Virus record (IMG/VR): IMGVR_UViG_3300042938_001120
Location: 1-40,878 of that record
Direction: 5' to 3' (one strand)
Origin: a virus
Length of the DNA: 40,878 nt
Shown here one piece after another: positions 1-6,819 of this stretch. Each line of letters begins with the position of its first letter. Position 1 is the stretch's first letter. The position numbers and the translations under genes are program-made. The notes beneath the pieces were generated by a model. That model was not told the DNA's origin and ran no database searches. It worked only from the letters and a program-made list of their open reading frames with translations.

Positions 1-407
1 TCCAGACAATCGCCCAGCTCAGAGGGCGAGCGCAGAAACGCAGGAAACACGATGCGATACTTCCAAAACCCATCCTGCGGGCGGGCGCTGTGGCTCGTGT
101 GCGCCACGAACCGCAAGCCCATGTCCTTGAGACGCTCCGCCATGATGGGCAAAGGAGGTGCGCCTGACGACACTTCCCCCGTAACCGCATCGAACGTGCT
201 GTCCGCGTCCAGTATCAGCAGCTCAGCTTCCAGCAGGTTTTCGTCGCTGCGTTTGTTGGCCTTCAGCTTCCCGCCCCGGATGTAGTAGCTGCCATCTTTG
301 TTCCCGACCCTGGGCGACATCAGCCGCGAGCAGAACCCATCCCACGTATATGCTTTGACGTGCATCTCCGTGTCAGTCGCGCCCCCTGTCGCGTAGGCCA
401 GCAGCAT
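1..407 (-). CDS. Primase-helicase, N-terminal fragment cut by window edge
   Basis: N-terminal ~135 residues of the primase-helicase that is complete at 37290-39500; the rest runs off the left edge. The ATG at 407 is preferred over one at 446 because GGAGGAAGC sits just upstream of it. The protein keeps the acidic LDADSTFD segment and the HTSHS segment of the other copy, with few amino-acid changes (for example FDA versus FDP). It is downstream of the SSB-like gene and a terminator, as in the other copy. If the genome is circular, this is the same gene as the one at the far end, from a variant. Confidence 0.85.
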   Translation of the reverse strand, partial: MLLAYATGGATDTEMHVKAYTWDGFCSRLMSPRVGNKDGSYYIRGGKLKANKRSDENLLEAELLILDADSTFDAVTGEVSSGAPPLPIMAERLKDMGLRFVAHTSHSARPQDGFWKYRIVFPAFLRSPSELGDCL

Positions 408-488
408 CGTTGCTTCCTCCGTCTCATGCGTCGTTGTCAGCGTCATCGCGTGCCCACCCTCAAAAAGTGTCCCTACCCTTAAGCAAAA

Positions 489-510
489 CCCCCGCTTTTG
501 AGGGCGGGGG
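489..510 (-). terminator. Intrinsic terminator after the SSB-like gene
   Basis: On the minus strand a 7-bp GC stem (CCCCCGC/GCGGGGG) with an 8-nt loop is followed by TTTTGCTT. It lies just past the SSB-like stop codon and before the primase-helicase start, and it is conserved at 39582-39603. It could reduce primase-helicase expression relative to SSB. Confidence 0.75.
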
Positions 511-526
511 CTGTAGGCTTTGAGGA

Positions 527-1165
527 TCAGAATTCCTCGATATCTTCCGCCACAGCTTTAGGCGCGGGCATAACCTTTTTCGGCGCTGGAGCTACAGGCG
601 TAGGAGCTGCCTGCGCTGCTTCCCCTGCAAACGCCGCTGGAGGATCAATCCAGCCAGAAATGTTCCAGCGCGGGACGCGGAAACGCAACTCACCTTGATC
701 CTTCGTCTGCATTTTCACTACGTCAGTGCCTGTCACTTCCACAACAGCCATCTTTTCGGGATGGCTACCAACAGCAGCCATGTACTGATCGTGCAAAGCA
801 TCGAATGCGCGAAGGACATTTTTAGATGTGTGAGAAAACTCGCGAAGTCCATGATCCTTCATGAAAATGCGCGCACGAATACCCTGCTTGTGGTCATCCG
901 TAGGACGTGCCGGGATCTTCTCGCCAATGTGCACCATCGTGAAATCGACTGCGCCTGGCTTAAAGGAAATCCATCCAATTTGCAGGTTTTCCATGTCGAT
1001 GACGAACTTAAAAGGCTTCTCAATTTCGACTTCGTTCTTTTCCCATGTTCCATCGCTCTGAGGCTCGCGATTGATAGCGATAAAATCTCCCGCCTTCGCA
1101 TCGAACTTAATGACTGGGAGAAAGTTTCCGCCCTTTTTATCTTCCAGAGAAAAACCAATAGCCAT
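527..1165 (-). CDS. SSB-like single-stranded DNA-binding protein (copy 1)
   Basis: 212 residues from the ATG at 1165. An ATG two codons upstream is also possible, but the AAGGAAAT ribosome site is better spaced for 1165 and the second copy begins MAIGF at the equivalent place. The body is a predicted beta-rich fold, followed by an Ala/Pro linker and an acidic tail ending DIEEF. An acidic C-terminus with terminal phenylalanine is the hallmark of SSB and T7 gp2.5-type proteins, where the tail recruits replication partners. Position between a resolvase and a primase-helicase fits. The family is inferred from tail and context, not from a diagnostic OB-fold motif. The homologue at 39612-40241 is clearly diverged, with the ends best conserved. 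Confidence 0.7.
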   Translation of the reverse strand: MAIGFSLEDKKGGNFLPVIKFDAKAGDFIAINREPQSDGTWEKNEVEIEKPFKFVIDMENLQIGWISFKPGAVDFTMVHIGEKIPARPTDDHKQGIRARIFMKDHGLREFSHTSKNVLRAFDALHDQYMAAVGSHPEKMAVVEVTGTDVVKMQTKDQGELRFRVPRWNISGWIDPPAAFAGEAAQAAPTPVAPAPKKVMPAPKAVAEDIEEF

Positions 1166-1213
1166 TTTCATATTTCCTTTTTGCTTTTTCCGTTGATCCC
1201 CAACGGCAGGGTA

Positions 1214-1639
1214 TTAGATGTGCGACCAGTTTTTGCCGCGCAAAATAAATTGAACCATTCGCCTATCTACATCGAACTCTTTTGCTAATTTACGTTTTGA
1301 TACTGTCGGCATAGTTCTCATTAGCAAAACCTGTTCAGGGGTTAGCTTCTTTGCTGCCCTGCCCTTGTGCGTTTTATCAGCCACGTTGTCCGCATTAGTG
1401 CCAAGCGAAAGGTGGTCTGGATTGACGCAAAGCCTAACGTCGCATTTGTGCATGATGTGCAGGTCGTCGGTGATTTCGCCGCAAAACATACGATAAGACT
1501 GGCGCGGTGCTGTATCGACTTTGCCGCCACGCCAGAACATGCCGTAACCACTGCTCGCGACTCCGCCAACCCAAAGCCAACAGCCGCTGTTTGGTTCAGG
1601 CGAAACTTTATCCATAAATCTTTGATGTTCGCTTTTCAT
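1214..1639 (-). CDS. Free-standing HNH homing endonuclease
   Basis: 141 residues. The HNH core is visible as H64, then LCVNPDHLSLGT (N73, H76) and a following NADNV segment, the pattern of phage HNH_3-type endonucleases. The C-terminal ~40 residues (KLTPEQVLLMR... KLAKEFDVDRRMVQFIL) look like a helix-turn-helix for target binding. The gene sits between the resolvase and the SSB-like gene and is absent from the same place in the second copy of the locus, so it behaves as an insertion. AAAGGGGTC precedes the ATG. No intron or intein signature is seen around it. Confidence 0.85.
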   Translation of the reverse strand: MKSEHQRFMDKVSPEPNSGCWLWVGGVASSGYGMFWRGGKVDTAPRQSYRMFCGEITDDLHIMHKCDVRLCVNPDHLSLGTNADNVADKTHKGRAAKKLTPEQVLLMRTMPTVSKRKLAKEFDVDRRMVQFILRGKNWSHI

Positions 1640-1657
1640 ATCTGACCCCTTTGACGT

Positions 1658-1684
1658 GCCACTGTGTCCCCGTGGCCGGGATTA
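1658..1684 (-). promoter_or_regulatory. Conserved 27-nt leader element (copy 1)
   Basis: A 27-nt sequence differing at one base from 40264-40290. On the minus strand it starts with the upstream gene's TAA stop and contains GCCAC and GTGGC arms around a 9-nt loop; the variable base is in the loop. Here it leads into the HNH gene, in the other copy into the SSB-like gene. Its survival across a reshuffled junction suggests a translated-leader or recombination role. Confidence 0.45.
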
Positions 1685-2146
1685 CTTCAACGCTCCGTAA
1701 TAGGCGATCAGAGCCGCTTCAGCCCTGCCATCGTGTTTCTTCAGTGCGAACTGGTCCGCGTATTTCGGGAACAGCTCCGCAGCACGCTGACGGCTTCCAT
1801 CCTTGCCTTCACGAACCTGCATCGCCTTGCGCCATGCCTGCGGCGTGACGTAGCTGGTCGGGATATTCAGACCGCCCAACACGCCCTCCACGATGCCGAA
1901 TGCGCGACCAAACGCGAACATGCTGGTCACCCCTTGCCCTGGCATAGCATTGACCCGCTCCACCACCGCGCGCCTTGCCTCGATGCCGCGACACAGCATC
2001 GCCAGCATCGCAGGGCTTACTTCCTTCTTCGTCTTGCCATTGCGCTCCACCGTTGCAGTCGGCATGTCGAAGATCGTTAGCTCGCCCTTCTCAAAGTCGA
2101 AGAAAGCAATAGCGCCATTCTGTCCGCAATCTATGCCGAGGATCAT
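1682..2146 (-). CDS. RuvC-like Holliday junction resolvase
   Basis: 154 residues, the usual size for RuvC-type resolvases. The RNase H-like fold signature is present: GIDCG with D6, an acidic E63 in VVERV, and the C-terminal KHDGRAEAALIAY with D139 and E143. It resolves branched DNA during phage recombination and concatemer processing. It overlaps the methyltransferase gene by four bases (ATGA-type), so the two are translationally coupled. A partial second copy of its 3' end lies at 40748-40878, and its last ~68 bases there are identical to this gene. Confidence 0.88.
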   Translation of the reverse strand: MILGIDCGQNGAIAFFDFEKGELTIFDMPTATVERNGKTKKEVSPAMLAMLCRGIEARRAVVERVNAMPGQGVTSMFAFGRAFGIVEGVLGGLNIPTSYVTPQAWRKAMQVREGKDGSRQRAAELFPKYADQFALKKHDGRAEAALIAYYGALK

Positions 2147-3204
2147 GGGCGTGACTCCATAAATGCTGCGATCACTTCTGCCGCGACTTGCGGGACGATG
2201 GCATTGCCGTAGGCGCGCAGGCGTCCCACTCGGGCGGGAACCCCATGAGCCAGCAAACGAACTCCGGGTTTAACGCGCCTCGCTTTTCCGTCTGCTCCTG
2301 CAATCCAGTCACATTCTCCCCAAGCCCCAGCGCGTCGGTTGCTTCCGTCGTGAGAGATTGATGCGAGCCCTTCGCATCCCCCATCCTGCGCTGGTAGCCA
2401 AGCCGCGCTTCGTGCGCCATCGGCGTCGGCCAGAGGGCTGTTCGCATCGCCACCTCGCCCAGATACAAGGGGACTGTGTTCTGCCCAGCGTTGCGCTTCC
2501 TGAACTCCGCGCACTTCGCCATCGTTTCGTCGCTGCGCACCCGATCCACCGCGCACGGCGTTGGCCACATCGCCGCCGCCTCCAAGCAAGCCATCTGCCC
2601 CAAGGTCAGGCCAAACCCGTTCCCGTTGCCGTGCCGCTCCTTGCACTCCTGCCTGCGCTCCATCAAGCGCACCGGATCTTTCGCCTCGAAGCCCGATGCG
2701 CTCGCAGTCGGCCACAAACCACAAGCGATCTCTTCGATGGGGCGCATCGACGGCACAAGCCGGGACAACGGTCGCCCCGCAGGCGTAGCCGACACCTTCC
2801 AGGTCAGCACACACTCCGTCGAGCCAATCTTTTCCAACCGCTGCCGCAACCTGTTCTCCCATGAGGACAGGGGGCCGACAGGCGCTGATAAGCTCAAAGA
2901 AGACGGGCCAGAGGTGGCGCTCGTCTTCCTGCGCTTTGCCTTTTCCGGCAACGGAGAAGGGCTGGCAGGGGGCGCTGCCTGTCCACAAGGGTCGCTCGTC
3001 GGGCCAGCCAGCGAGACGGGCGGCGTAGGCCCAGCCGCCGATCCCAGCGAAGAAATGGCATTGGCTGAAACCTCTAAGGTCGTCAGGTTGAACATCGACA
3101 ATTGAGCGGGTATCGACTTCGCCATGAGCAATGAGCCCCTTACCTATCAGATTACGCAACCATTGCGCCGCATATGGCTCTATTTCGTTGTAGTAGGCAG
3201 TCAT
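2143..3204 (-). CDS. C5 cytosine DNA methyltransferase (Dcm type)
   Basis: 353 residues with ordered C5-methyltransferase motifs: FAGIGG (52-57, SAM binding), PCQPFS with nucleophile C80, GEQV near 117 in place of the usual ENV, RRDRLWFVA (157-165), and YGNAIVPQVAAEV near the C-terminus. The region between motifs VIII and X is the target recognition domain and is Gly/Ala/Asp rich. It probably methylates phage DNA against host restriction; no partner nuclease is visible. Start ATG overlaps the XRE gene stop (ATGA). An open 317-codon frame overlaps it on the same strand. Confidence 0.92.
   Translation of the reverse strand: MTAYYNEIEPYAAQWLRNLIGKGLIAHGEVDTRSIVDVQPDDLRGFSQCHFFAGIGGWAYAARLAGWPDERPLWTGSAPCQPFSVAGKGKAQEDERHLWPVFFELISACRPPVLMGEQVAAAVGKDWLDGVCADLEGVGYACGATVVPACAVDAPHRRDRLWFVADCERIGLRGERSGALDGAQAGVQGAARQRERVWPDLGADGLLGGGGDVANAVRGGSGAQRRNDGEVRGVQEAQRWAEHSPLVSGRGGDANSPLADADGARSAAWLPAQDGGCEGLASISHDGSNRRAGAWGECDWIAGADGKARRVKPGVRLLAHGVPARVGRLRAYGNAIVPQVAAEVIAAFMESRP
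2172..3125 (-). other. Long same-strand overlapping ORF inside the methyltransferase gene
   Basis: An ATG-started frame of 317 codons lies almost wholly within the methyltransferase gene, in another frame on the same strand. It carries recurring WPT motifs (GLWPTAS, MWPTPCAVD, LWPTPMAHE) and ends NPEFVCWLMGFPPEW ... MPSSRKSRQK. I recall phage database proteins with GLWPTP repeats and an LMGFP ending, some annotated beside such methyltransferases. The WPTP motifs here are the shadow of ANA/ADA-type codons in the methyltransferase frame, so conservation may be secondhand. Ribosome site is weak (AAGGGG about 11 bases upstream). Confidence 0.35.
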
Positions 3205-3410
3205 CTCTCCACCTTCACCGTCAGCTTCAACTCTTTTGCAAGAGCCAGCATCGTGTCAGTCGTCATATTCCCGCCCCTGTTGCGAATCGCGAACAACGTG
3301 CTGGCGGAAATGCCGCAACGCTTTTGCAATGCGCGATTGGAAAACCCTGCGGCCTTAGTTGCTTTTTCGATCTCAGCCAGAAGCTGACGGCTCGTCTTGA
3401 TGTGCGTCAT
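3201..3410 (-). CDS. XRE/Cro-type helix-turn-helix regulator
   Basis: 69 residues from the ATG at 3410, chosen because GAGGAGGTTGTT precedes it; a start at 3440 would lack a good site. The sequence AGFSNRALQKRCGISASTLFAIRNRGGNMTTDTM reads as the five-helix XRE DNA-binding domain with little else. It is likely a Cro- or repressor-type switch protein, or a regulator of the methyltransferase it overlaps by four bases (a controller-protein arrangement is possible). I cannot assign an operator. Confidence 0.8.
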   Translation of the reverse strand: MTHIKTSRQLLAEIEKATKAAGFSNRALQKRCGISASTLFAIRNRGGNMTTDTMLALAKELKLTVKVER

Positions 3411-3469
3411 AACAACCTCCTCGTCACAACATCTCAACACCCATGCGAGCCGTCAACTTTAGTTTCTAG

Positions 3470-4273
3470 CTATCCAGAGAAAGGTTGATGCACAGCCCAA
3501 TTGGGCAGCGTCAACTCAACTAGATCCGGCGAATACGTCGCCTGCACCAGCTCCGGTTGCTGCGCTAACTTGAACCCTTTCGCGGCCTTAGCCATAAACG
3601 CGCGTCCTGACTGCAAGCCCGCCGCGTCGATGACGTAGACGCCAGTCGCGAAAGGCGGCTCGCTCTCCACAGCGATGAAGCAGAACCGATCCAGCGGCTT
3701 GCCGTTTATCGCTTCATAGCCCGCCGCGTAGTGCGCTGCTTGCAGATGATACTGAAACGCACCGATCTGTCGCGCGAACCCTTCCGCGCTTGCATCCTGG
3801 CAGGTCTTCAGATCGAAGATCACGTTGCCTACGAGATAGTCCACGCGCGCTTTGCACGGCAAATCGTACTGCTCCCACAGCATCGTGATTTCCGCATCGC
3901 CCCCCTTCATGTATTCAGCCACGAGAGGATGAGCAAGCGCGCTGTCGGCAATCGCGCGAGCCTTCTCATACTGATACTCGTCCAGGATGATCTTGCCTTC
4001 GTTATCCGCCTCGAAAGATGCGGCAGCTTCCTTGCCGAACTTGGTCCGCTTATCCACCTTCGGCATGATCGCGAAGTCTTTCTCGAAGTCGTCCGGCTCG
4101 AAGACGAGCGTGTGGCACAGCGTCCCTAGTCGCATGGCTGCTGTTGGCTCGCGAGGGTTTGCCAAGCTCGCAAGATAATGCGCAGGCGACTTCAACAACG
4201 TCTTGGCTGTCGACGCGCTCAGCGCCTTGATCTTGTGGTAGTCACTTGCTGGCAGGCTTTTTATCATTTCCAT
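3470..4273 (-). CDS. PD-(D/E)XK exonuclease, YqaJ/RecE (exo VIII) type
   Basis: 267 residues. The opening SASTAKTLLKSPAHYLA and the RLGTLCHTLVFEPDDF segment match phage RecE-type exonucleases (PDDEXK_1, DUF3799). The catalytic core is visible as acidic residues near 120-128, D145 in RVDYL and D154-L-K156 in FDLKT, followed by QIGAFQYHLQAAHYAAGY, the conserved Q-H-Y motif. It would degrade one strand of duplex DNA for single-strand-annealing recombination. No annealase (RecT, Erf or Beta) is recognised nearby; the SSB-like protein may be the partner. Ribosome site AAGGAAAAG. Confidence 0.85.
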   Translation of the reverse strand: MEMIKSLPASDYHKIKALSASTAKTLLKSPAHYLASLANPREPTAAMRLGTLCHTLVFEPDDFEKDFAIMPKVDKRTKFGKEAAASFEADNEGKIILDEYQYEKARAIADSALAHPLVAEYMKGGDAEITMLWEQYDLPCKARVDYLVGNVIFDLKTCQDASAEGFARQIGAFQYHLQAAHYAAGYEAINGKPLDRFCFIAVESEPPFATGVYVIDAAGLQSGRAFMAKAAKGFKLAQQPELVQATYSPDLVELTLPNWAVHQPFSG

Positions 4274-4415
4274 TTGTCTTTTCCTTTTTCAAATCCGGGC
4301 GCCATTCGCCACACCAATAGTCCCTTGCTACGCGCGTTTGCTGAGGGAAGCGGCAGCATGAAAGAGACCCGCCTTCCTTGACCGGCGCGTACTTACAACT
4401 CATGCAACTATCCAT
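4242..4415 (-). CDS. Small cysteine-rich phage protein, putative zinc knuckle
   Basis: 57 residues from ATG at 4415, preceded by CGGAGGATCGA, a strong ribosome site. Cysteines fall as CMSCKYAPV, SCCRFP and DYWCGEW, a pattern I know from small phage proteins that probably bind zinc. It overlaps the DnaA-like gene stop by 8 bases and the exonuclease start by 32 bases in different frames, consistent with tight operon packing. Function unknown. The strong site and family-like cysteine spacing are the reasons to call it. Confidence 0.7.
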   Translation of the reverse strand: MDSCMSCKYAPVKEGGSLSCCRFPQQTRVARDYWCGEWRPDLKKEKTNGNDKKPASK

Positions 4416-4773
4416 TCGATCCTCCGTTTTCCGCTTCGTATTTCTTCAGCGCGTGCATCACCGTCGTGTGATCCTTGTTCATAAAGCGACCAACACCAGC
4501 CTTCGACATCTTGCCCCGGCTGTAGATCAGGTACATCGCCTTGCGCCGTGCATGGACGATTTCCGAACGTCTTGAGTGTCCCATCAGATCAGCGACGGTG
4601 CATCCATATTCATTTGCGCAATCCCTTAGTATCTCGCGCCGTGGATCTTTCTCCACAGAAGCTACAGGTATGCTCTGCGCCTGCGCCTCCTGCACGATTG
4701 CAGCCCTTGGTGCGCCGTTGATGAGGCGAGACCGCACCGCTTTGTAATGCTCCATTTGCTCCTGATAATTCAT
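4408..4773 (-). CDS. DnaA domain-IV-like DNA-binding protein
   Basis: 121 residues. The second half matches the DNA-binding domain of DnaA: RRSEIVHARRKAMYLIY (68-84), then RFMNKDHTTVMHALKKYE (97-114), where DHTTVMHA is the DnaA-box recognition signature. There is no AAA+ ATPase domain, so it cannot act as a full initiator. It may bind DnaA boxes on phage or host DNA to titrate host DnaA or mark the phage origin. The N-terminal ~45 residues are unassigned. ATG follows a weak GAGAG site after a GC hairpin. Confidence 0.8.
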   Translation of the reverse strand: MNYQEQMEHYKAVRSRLINGAPRAAIVQEAQAQSIPVASVEKDPRREILRDCANEYGCTVADLMGHSRRSEIVHARRKAMYLIYSRGKMSKAGVGRFMNKDHTTVMHALKKYEAENGGSNG

Positions 4774-4795
4774 GGCTCTCTCACTTGAGGAAAGA

Positions 4796-4826
4796 CCCCC
4801 TGACGGGCTTCCGACACGCCAGGGGG
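4796..4826 (-). other. GC hairpin in the gap before the DnaA-like gene
   Basis: CCCCCTG and CAGGGGG arms (7 bp, extended by two inner pairs across one mismatch) enclose an 11-17 nt loop. On the transcribed strand it is followed by TCTTTCC, a poor U-tract, so it may be an attenuator or RNA-stabilising hairpin. The remainder of 4774-4922 shows no gene. Confidence 0.4.
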
Positions 4827-4922
4827 CAAGTCAAGGGACGTACAGAGTTGAATCTGGGTGCGCACACCTGTCATCTTCTCCAGCGCCGGGATATCCCGAC
4901 GCCTCCGGCTCCCGCCGAAGCT

Positions 4923-5360
4923 CTACCGTGCAGAACGCTGCACGTATTTCTGTTTGTACCGTTCGGCGCGGGGCTTAAGCCGCACCTTCCAGCCGTGAAA
5001 TCCACTGACATGGCATGACGCCATCTGCGTTGGCGTGCGCACGCCAGAAGCGATGCAGAGCCGCATGTGCGTGACGCCAGCCGCGATCCCGTAGCCGCAC
5101 TCGTGCAGCCGTGCAGGATTGTAACCCATGCCGCGCGCTGTTGCGGGCATGACCTGAAACACCCCTCTCGCCCTTCCATGCCGCGTCTTGGGGCCTGTCG
5201 CGTTGCACTTGAAGCCGCTCTCAAGCTTCGCAATCCGCAAGGCTGTCGGCGTCCATTGCGCGCCGATCTGCCGCGTCGTCTCGGTCGCGATCATCTGCTG
5301 AACAGAGGCCGCAGCGGGTGAGGTGGACAACATGGCGGCGAGGGCGAGGATGCGGGTCAT
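4923..5360 (-). CDS. Secreted lytic transglycosylase (SLT family)
   Basis: 145 residues. Residues 1-18 (MTRILALAAMLSTSPAAA) look like a signal peptide. The SLT core follows: IAKLESGF with catalytic E47, then ARGVFQVMPATARGMG, then AAGVTHMRLCIA and the C-terminal WKVRLKPRAERY. Transglycosylases cut the MurNAc-GlcNAc bond of peptidoglycan in the periplasm. It lies in the early operon, far from the lysis cassette, so it may serve entry or wall remodelling rather than final lysis. Several cysteines could form disulfides. It overlaps its upstream neighbour by ATGA. Confidence 0.82.
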   Translation of the reverse strand: MTRILALAAMLSTSPAAASVQQMIATETTRQIGAQWTPTALRIAKLESGFKCNATGPKTRHGRARGVFQVMPATARGMGYNPARLHECGYGIAAGVTHMRLCIASGVRTPTQMASCHVSGFHGWKVRLKPRAERYKQKYVQRSAR

Positions 5361-5662
5361 GCTGGGGCCTTGTGCTTGGAGAGGATGGCGCGGAGTTCGT
5401 CACAGTGCGCCTCTATGTCGTCGCAAGCTGCTTGATAGCCCGCCCCACGCTGTCCCATGTCTTTTCCATGCGCTATTTCGTGATCAATAGATGAGTGCAA
5501 CGCGCGGCAAACCTTCGCCGCCGCCTCCCACACCTTTGCTGCCTCGTCTGCACGGATGGCGGATTCGACGGAGGCCCATATTTTGCGTTCGCTGACTGAA
5601 ATCTCGCACCAGAGCCAACTTGGCCGCGATTTCTCAAACGCCATCTGCCCCGGCTCTTTCAT
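5357..5662 (-). CDS. Hypothetical early protein, 101 aa
   Basis: 101 residues, acidic and helical, with Cys/His scattered in CRALHSSIDHEIAHGKDM and DIEAHCDELRAILSKH. No family recognised. It is locked between neighbours by ATGA overlaps on both sides, which supports a real translated gene. A role in takeover or regulation is only a guess from position. Confidence 0.65.
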   Translation of the reverse strand: MKEPGQMAFEKSRPSWLWCEISVSERKIWASVESAIRADEAAKVWEAAAKVCRALHSSIDHEIAHGKDMGQRGAGYQAACDDIEAHCDELRAILSKHKAPA

Positions 5663-6132
5663 TTCTTCTGCTCCGGTGCGGCTTTGGCCTGCATAGCCTT
5701 GTTGTCGCGAATGAGATCATCCACGCACAACAGCAGTTCGCGCTTGGGGTCGTCTGCCTCAATTGCCGTGCGCAGAAATTCAAGCCCGCCAATCGTTAGG
5801 TCTGTCTGGCGATGGTACTCTGGCGCATTTGCGATTAACCGGGCGTTGGCGTCTCGTATGTCGCACTGCTTTTGCGGGCCGCTCACAACACAGATTGCTT
5901 TCTCTGGCGATGTAGCTTGGCTCCAGACGGATCGTGAGCCTGAATAATATCTCCACGGCGACGGCGTAAACTTCGGCTGCTCTCTCATTTCATTCTGTGT
6001 CACAAAATCGCCCGTATGCGGGAGGGCTTCGAGATAGGCGATTAAAAACTCATGCAAGCAGTCTTTTTCATCGCCTGCATCAAGATATGTTTGCGTAGCT
6101 ATCTGGAACGCCTTCTCATCAATCTGTGTCAT
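5659..6132 (-). CDS. Hypothetical early protein, 157 aa
   Basis: 157 residues from ATG at 6132, chosen over 6192 because GAAAGGATA precedes it. The middle, FTPSPWRYYSGSRSVWS ... IRDANARLIANAPEY, resembles a common phage family in which an FTPxPW segment is followed by ANARLIAxAPE; function of that family is unknown to me. Helical ends. It overlaps the next gene by ATGA. Confidence 0.7.
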   Translation of the reverse strand: MTQIDEKAFQIATQTYLDAGDEKDCLHEFLIAYLEALPHTGDFVTQNEMREQPKFTPSPWRYYSGSRSVWSQATSPEKAICVVSGPQKQCDIRDANARLIANAPEYHRQTDLTIGGLEFLRTAIEADDPKRELLLCVDDLIRDNKAMQAKAAPEQKK

Positions 6133-6136
6133 CGTG

Positions 6137-6349
6137 CTATCCTTTCGGCAGTGCAGCGCGGGCAATTGATTGCAAAAGCTTAAAGTCTCCATCTCCGTAC
6201 GTTATCAGTCGCAGCGCCTCCCGCAGCCTCTCGATCTCGGCGGCGGCTTCGCTGCGGTCTTCCTCGTACATTTCTATAACACTAGCTGCGTTATTGAGTT
6301 TCCACATGCAACTGTGTGGTATCCGCAGTCTCTCAACAATGTCAGACAT
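6137..6349 (-). CDS. Small coiled-coil phage protein, tandem paralogue A
   Basis: 70 residues opening MSDIVERLR and containing EAAAEIERLREALRLI, a short coiled coil. Both segments recur in the adjacent upstream gene (6342-6569), and both proteins end in ALPKG or ELPKG, so the pair arose by duplication. This type of small protein is frequent in phage early regions; function unknown. Confidence 0.68.
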   Translation of the reverse strand: MSDIVERLRIPHSCMWKLNNAASVIEMYEEDRSEAAAEIERLREALRLITYGDGDFKLLQSIARAALPKG

Positions 6350-6569
6350 CGTTCTCTCCTTTCGGCAGTTCTGCGCGGGCGGCGATTAAAATTCGCCGCA
6401 CTGTTGCATTCGCGTACGGTGTTTCTTGTTTAGTTATTGACACCAACGCCGCCCGCAGCCGCTCGATCTCGTCGGCGGCTTCTTTCAAATCTTGATCTGC
6501 GCCAAAACAATCGCGGCCTGTTTGCATATCTCTGGCCCAAGCCCGCAGTCTCTCAACAATGTCACTCAC
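6342..6569 (-). CDS. Small coiled-coil phage protein, tandem paralogue B
   Basis: 75 residues from a GTG at 6569. I prefer this GTG to the ATG at 6581 because GGAGGCGA lies just before it and because it makes the protein begin MSDIVERLR exactly like its paralogue. Residues LKEAADEIERLRAALVSI form the coiled coil. It overlaps the genes on both sides by 8 bases. Confidence 0.68.
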   Translation of the reverse strand: MSDIVERLRAWARDMQTGRDCFGADQDLKEAADEIERLRAALVSITKQETPYANATVRRILIAARAELPKGENDV

Positions 6570-6819
6570 GCTCGCCTCCATTCAAAGAACCATACTTCGC
6601 TTCGATCTCCTCAAGCGTCAGAATGTTGACTGGCGCGAGCGAGATTGGCGGCGGGTAGAGGTTGTACTGGTGCACTATCGGTTTGCGTTTGCGCTCCACG
6701 ACATTGAACGCAGGCGCAGGCGCTTTGTATTCCTCTCGCCGTCTTGCGCGCAGTCTTGCTTTGTATTCGCGCTTACATTTGCGGCGCTCGTCGAGGTCAA
6801 CGTGGGGCATCTGCTTCAT
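6562..6819 (-). CDS. Hypothetical basic protein, 85 aa
   Basis: 85 residues. The N-terminal half is highly basic (ERRKCKREYKARLRARRREEYK), suggesting nucleic-acid contact, and the C-terminal part is Pro/Leu rich ending in an acidic helix (LTLEEIEAKYGSL). No family recognised. It overlaps neighbours on both ends. The start lacks a strong ribosome site, so it may rely on coupling. Confidence 0.55.
   Translation of the reverse strand: MKQMPHVDLDERRKCKREYKARLRARRREEYKAPAPAFNVVERKRKPIVHQYNLYPPPISLAPVNILTLEEIEAKYGSLNGGERE

Larger units (their letters stand above)
1..1812. repeat. Left copy of a diverged terminal duplication
   Basis: This segment aligns with 39094-40878 at a constant offset of 39093 over the first ~510 bases (start of primase-helicase, terminator), where only scattered substitutions are seen. 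The SSB-like gene that follows is homologous but clearly more diverged. The copies then differ in content: an HNH gene here, a 139-codon unknown gene in the other. Alignment resumes in the resolvase gene, and the last ~68 bases are identical. The pattern fits one locus sampled from two related phages. Confidence 0.9.

Noticed and set aside
1214-1639. HNH gene as part of a second intron or intein
   Set aside because: Flanking genes (SSB-like and resolvase) are each intact with their own starts and stops, so it is free-standing.
2476-3105. Rightward 209-codon ORF opposite the methyltransferase
   Set aside because: Antisense shadow; no motif, whereas the minus strand carries all methyltransferase motifs.
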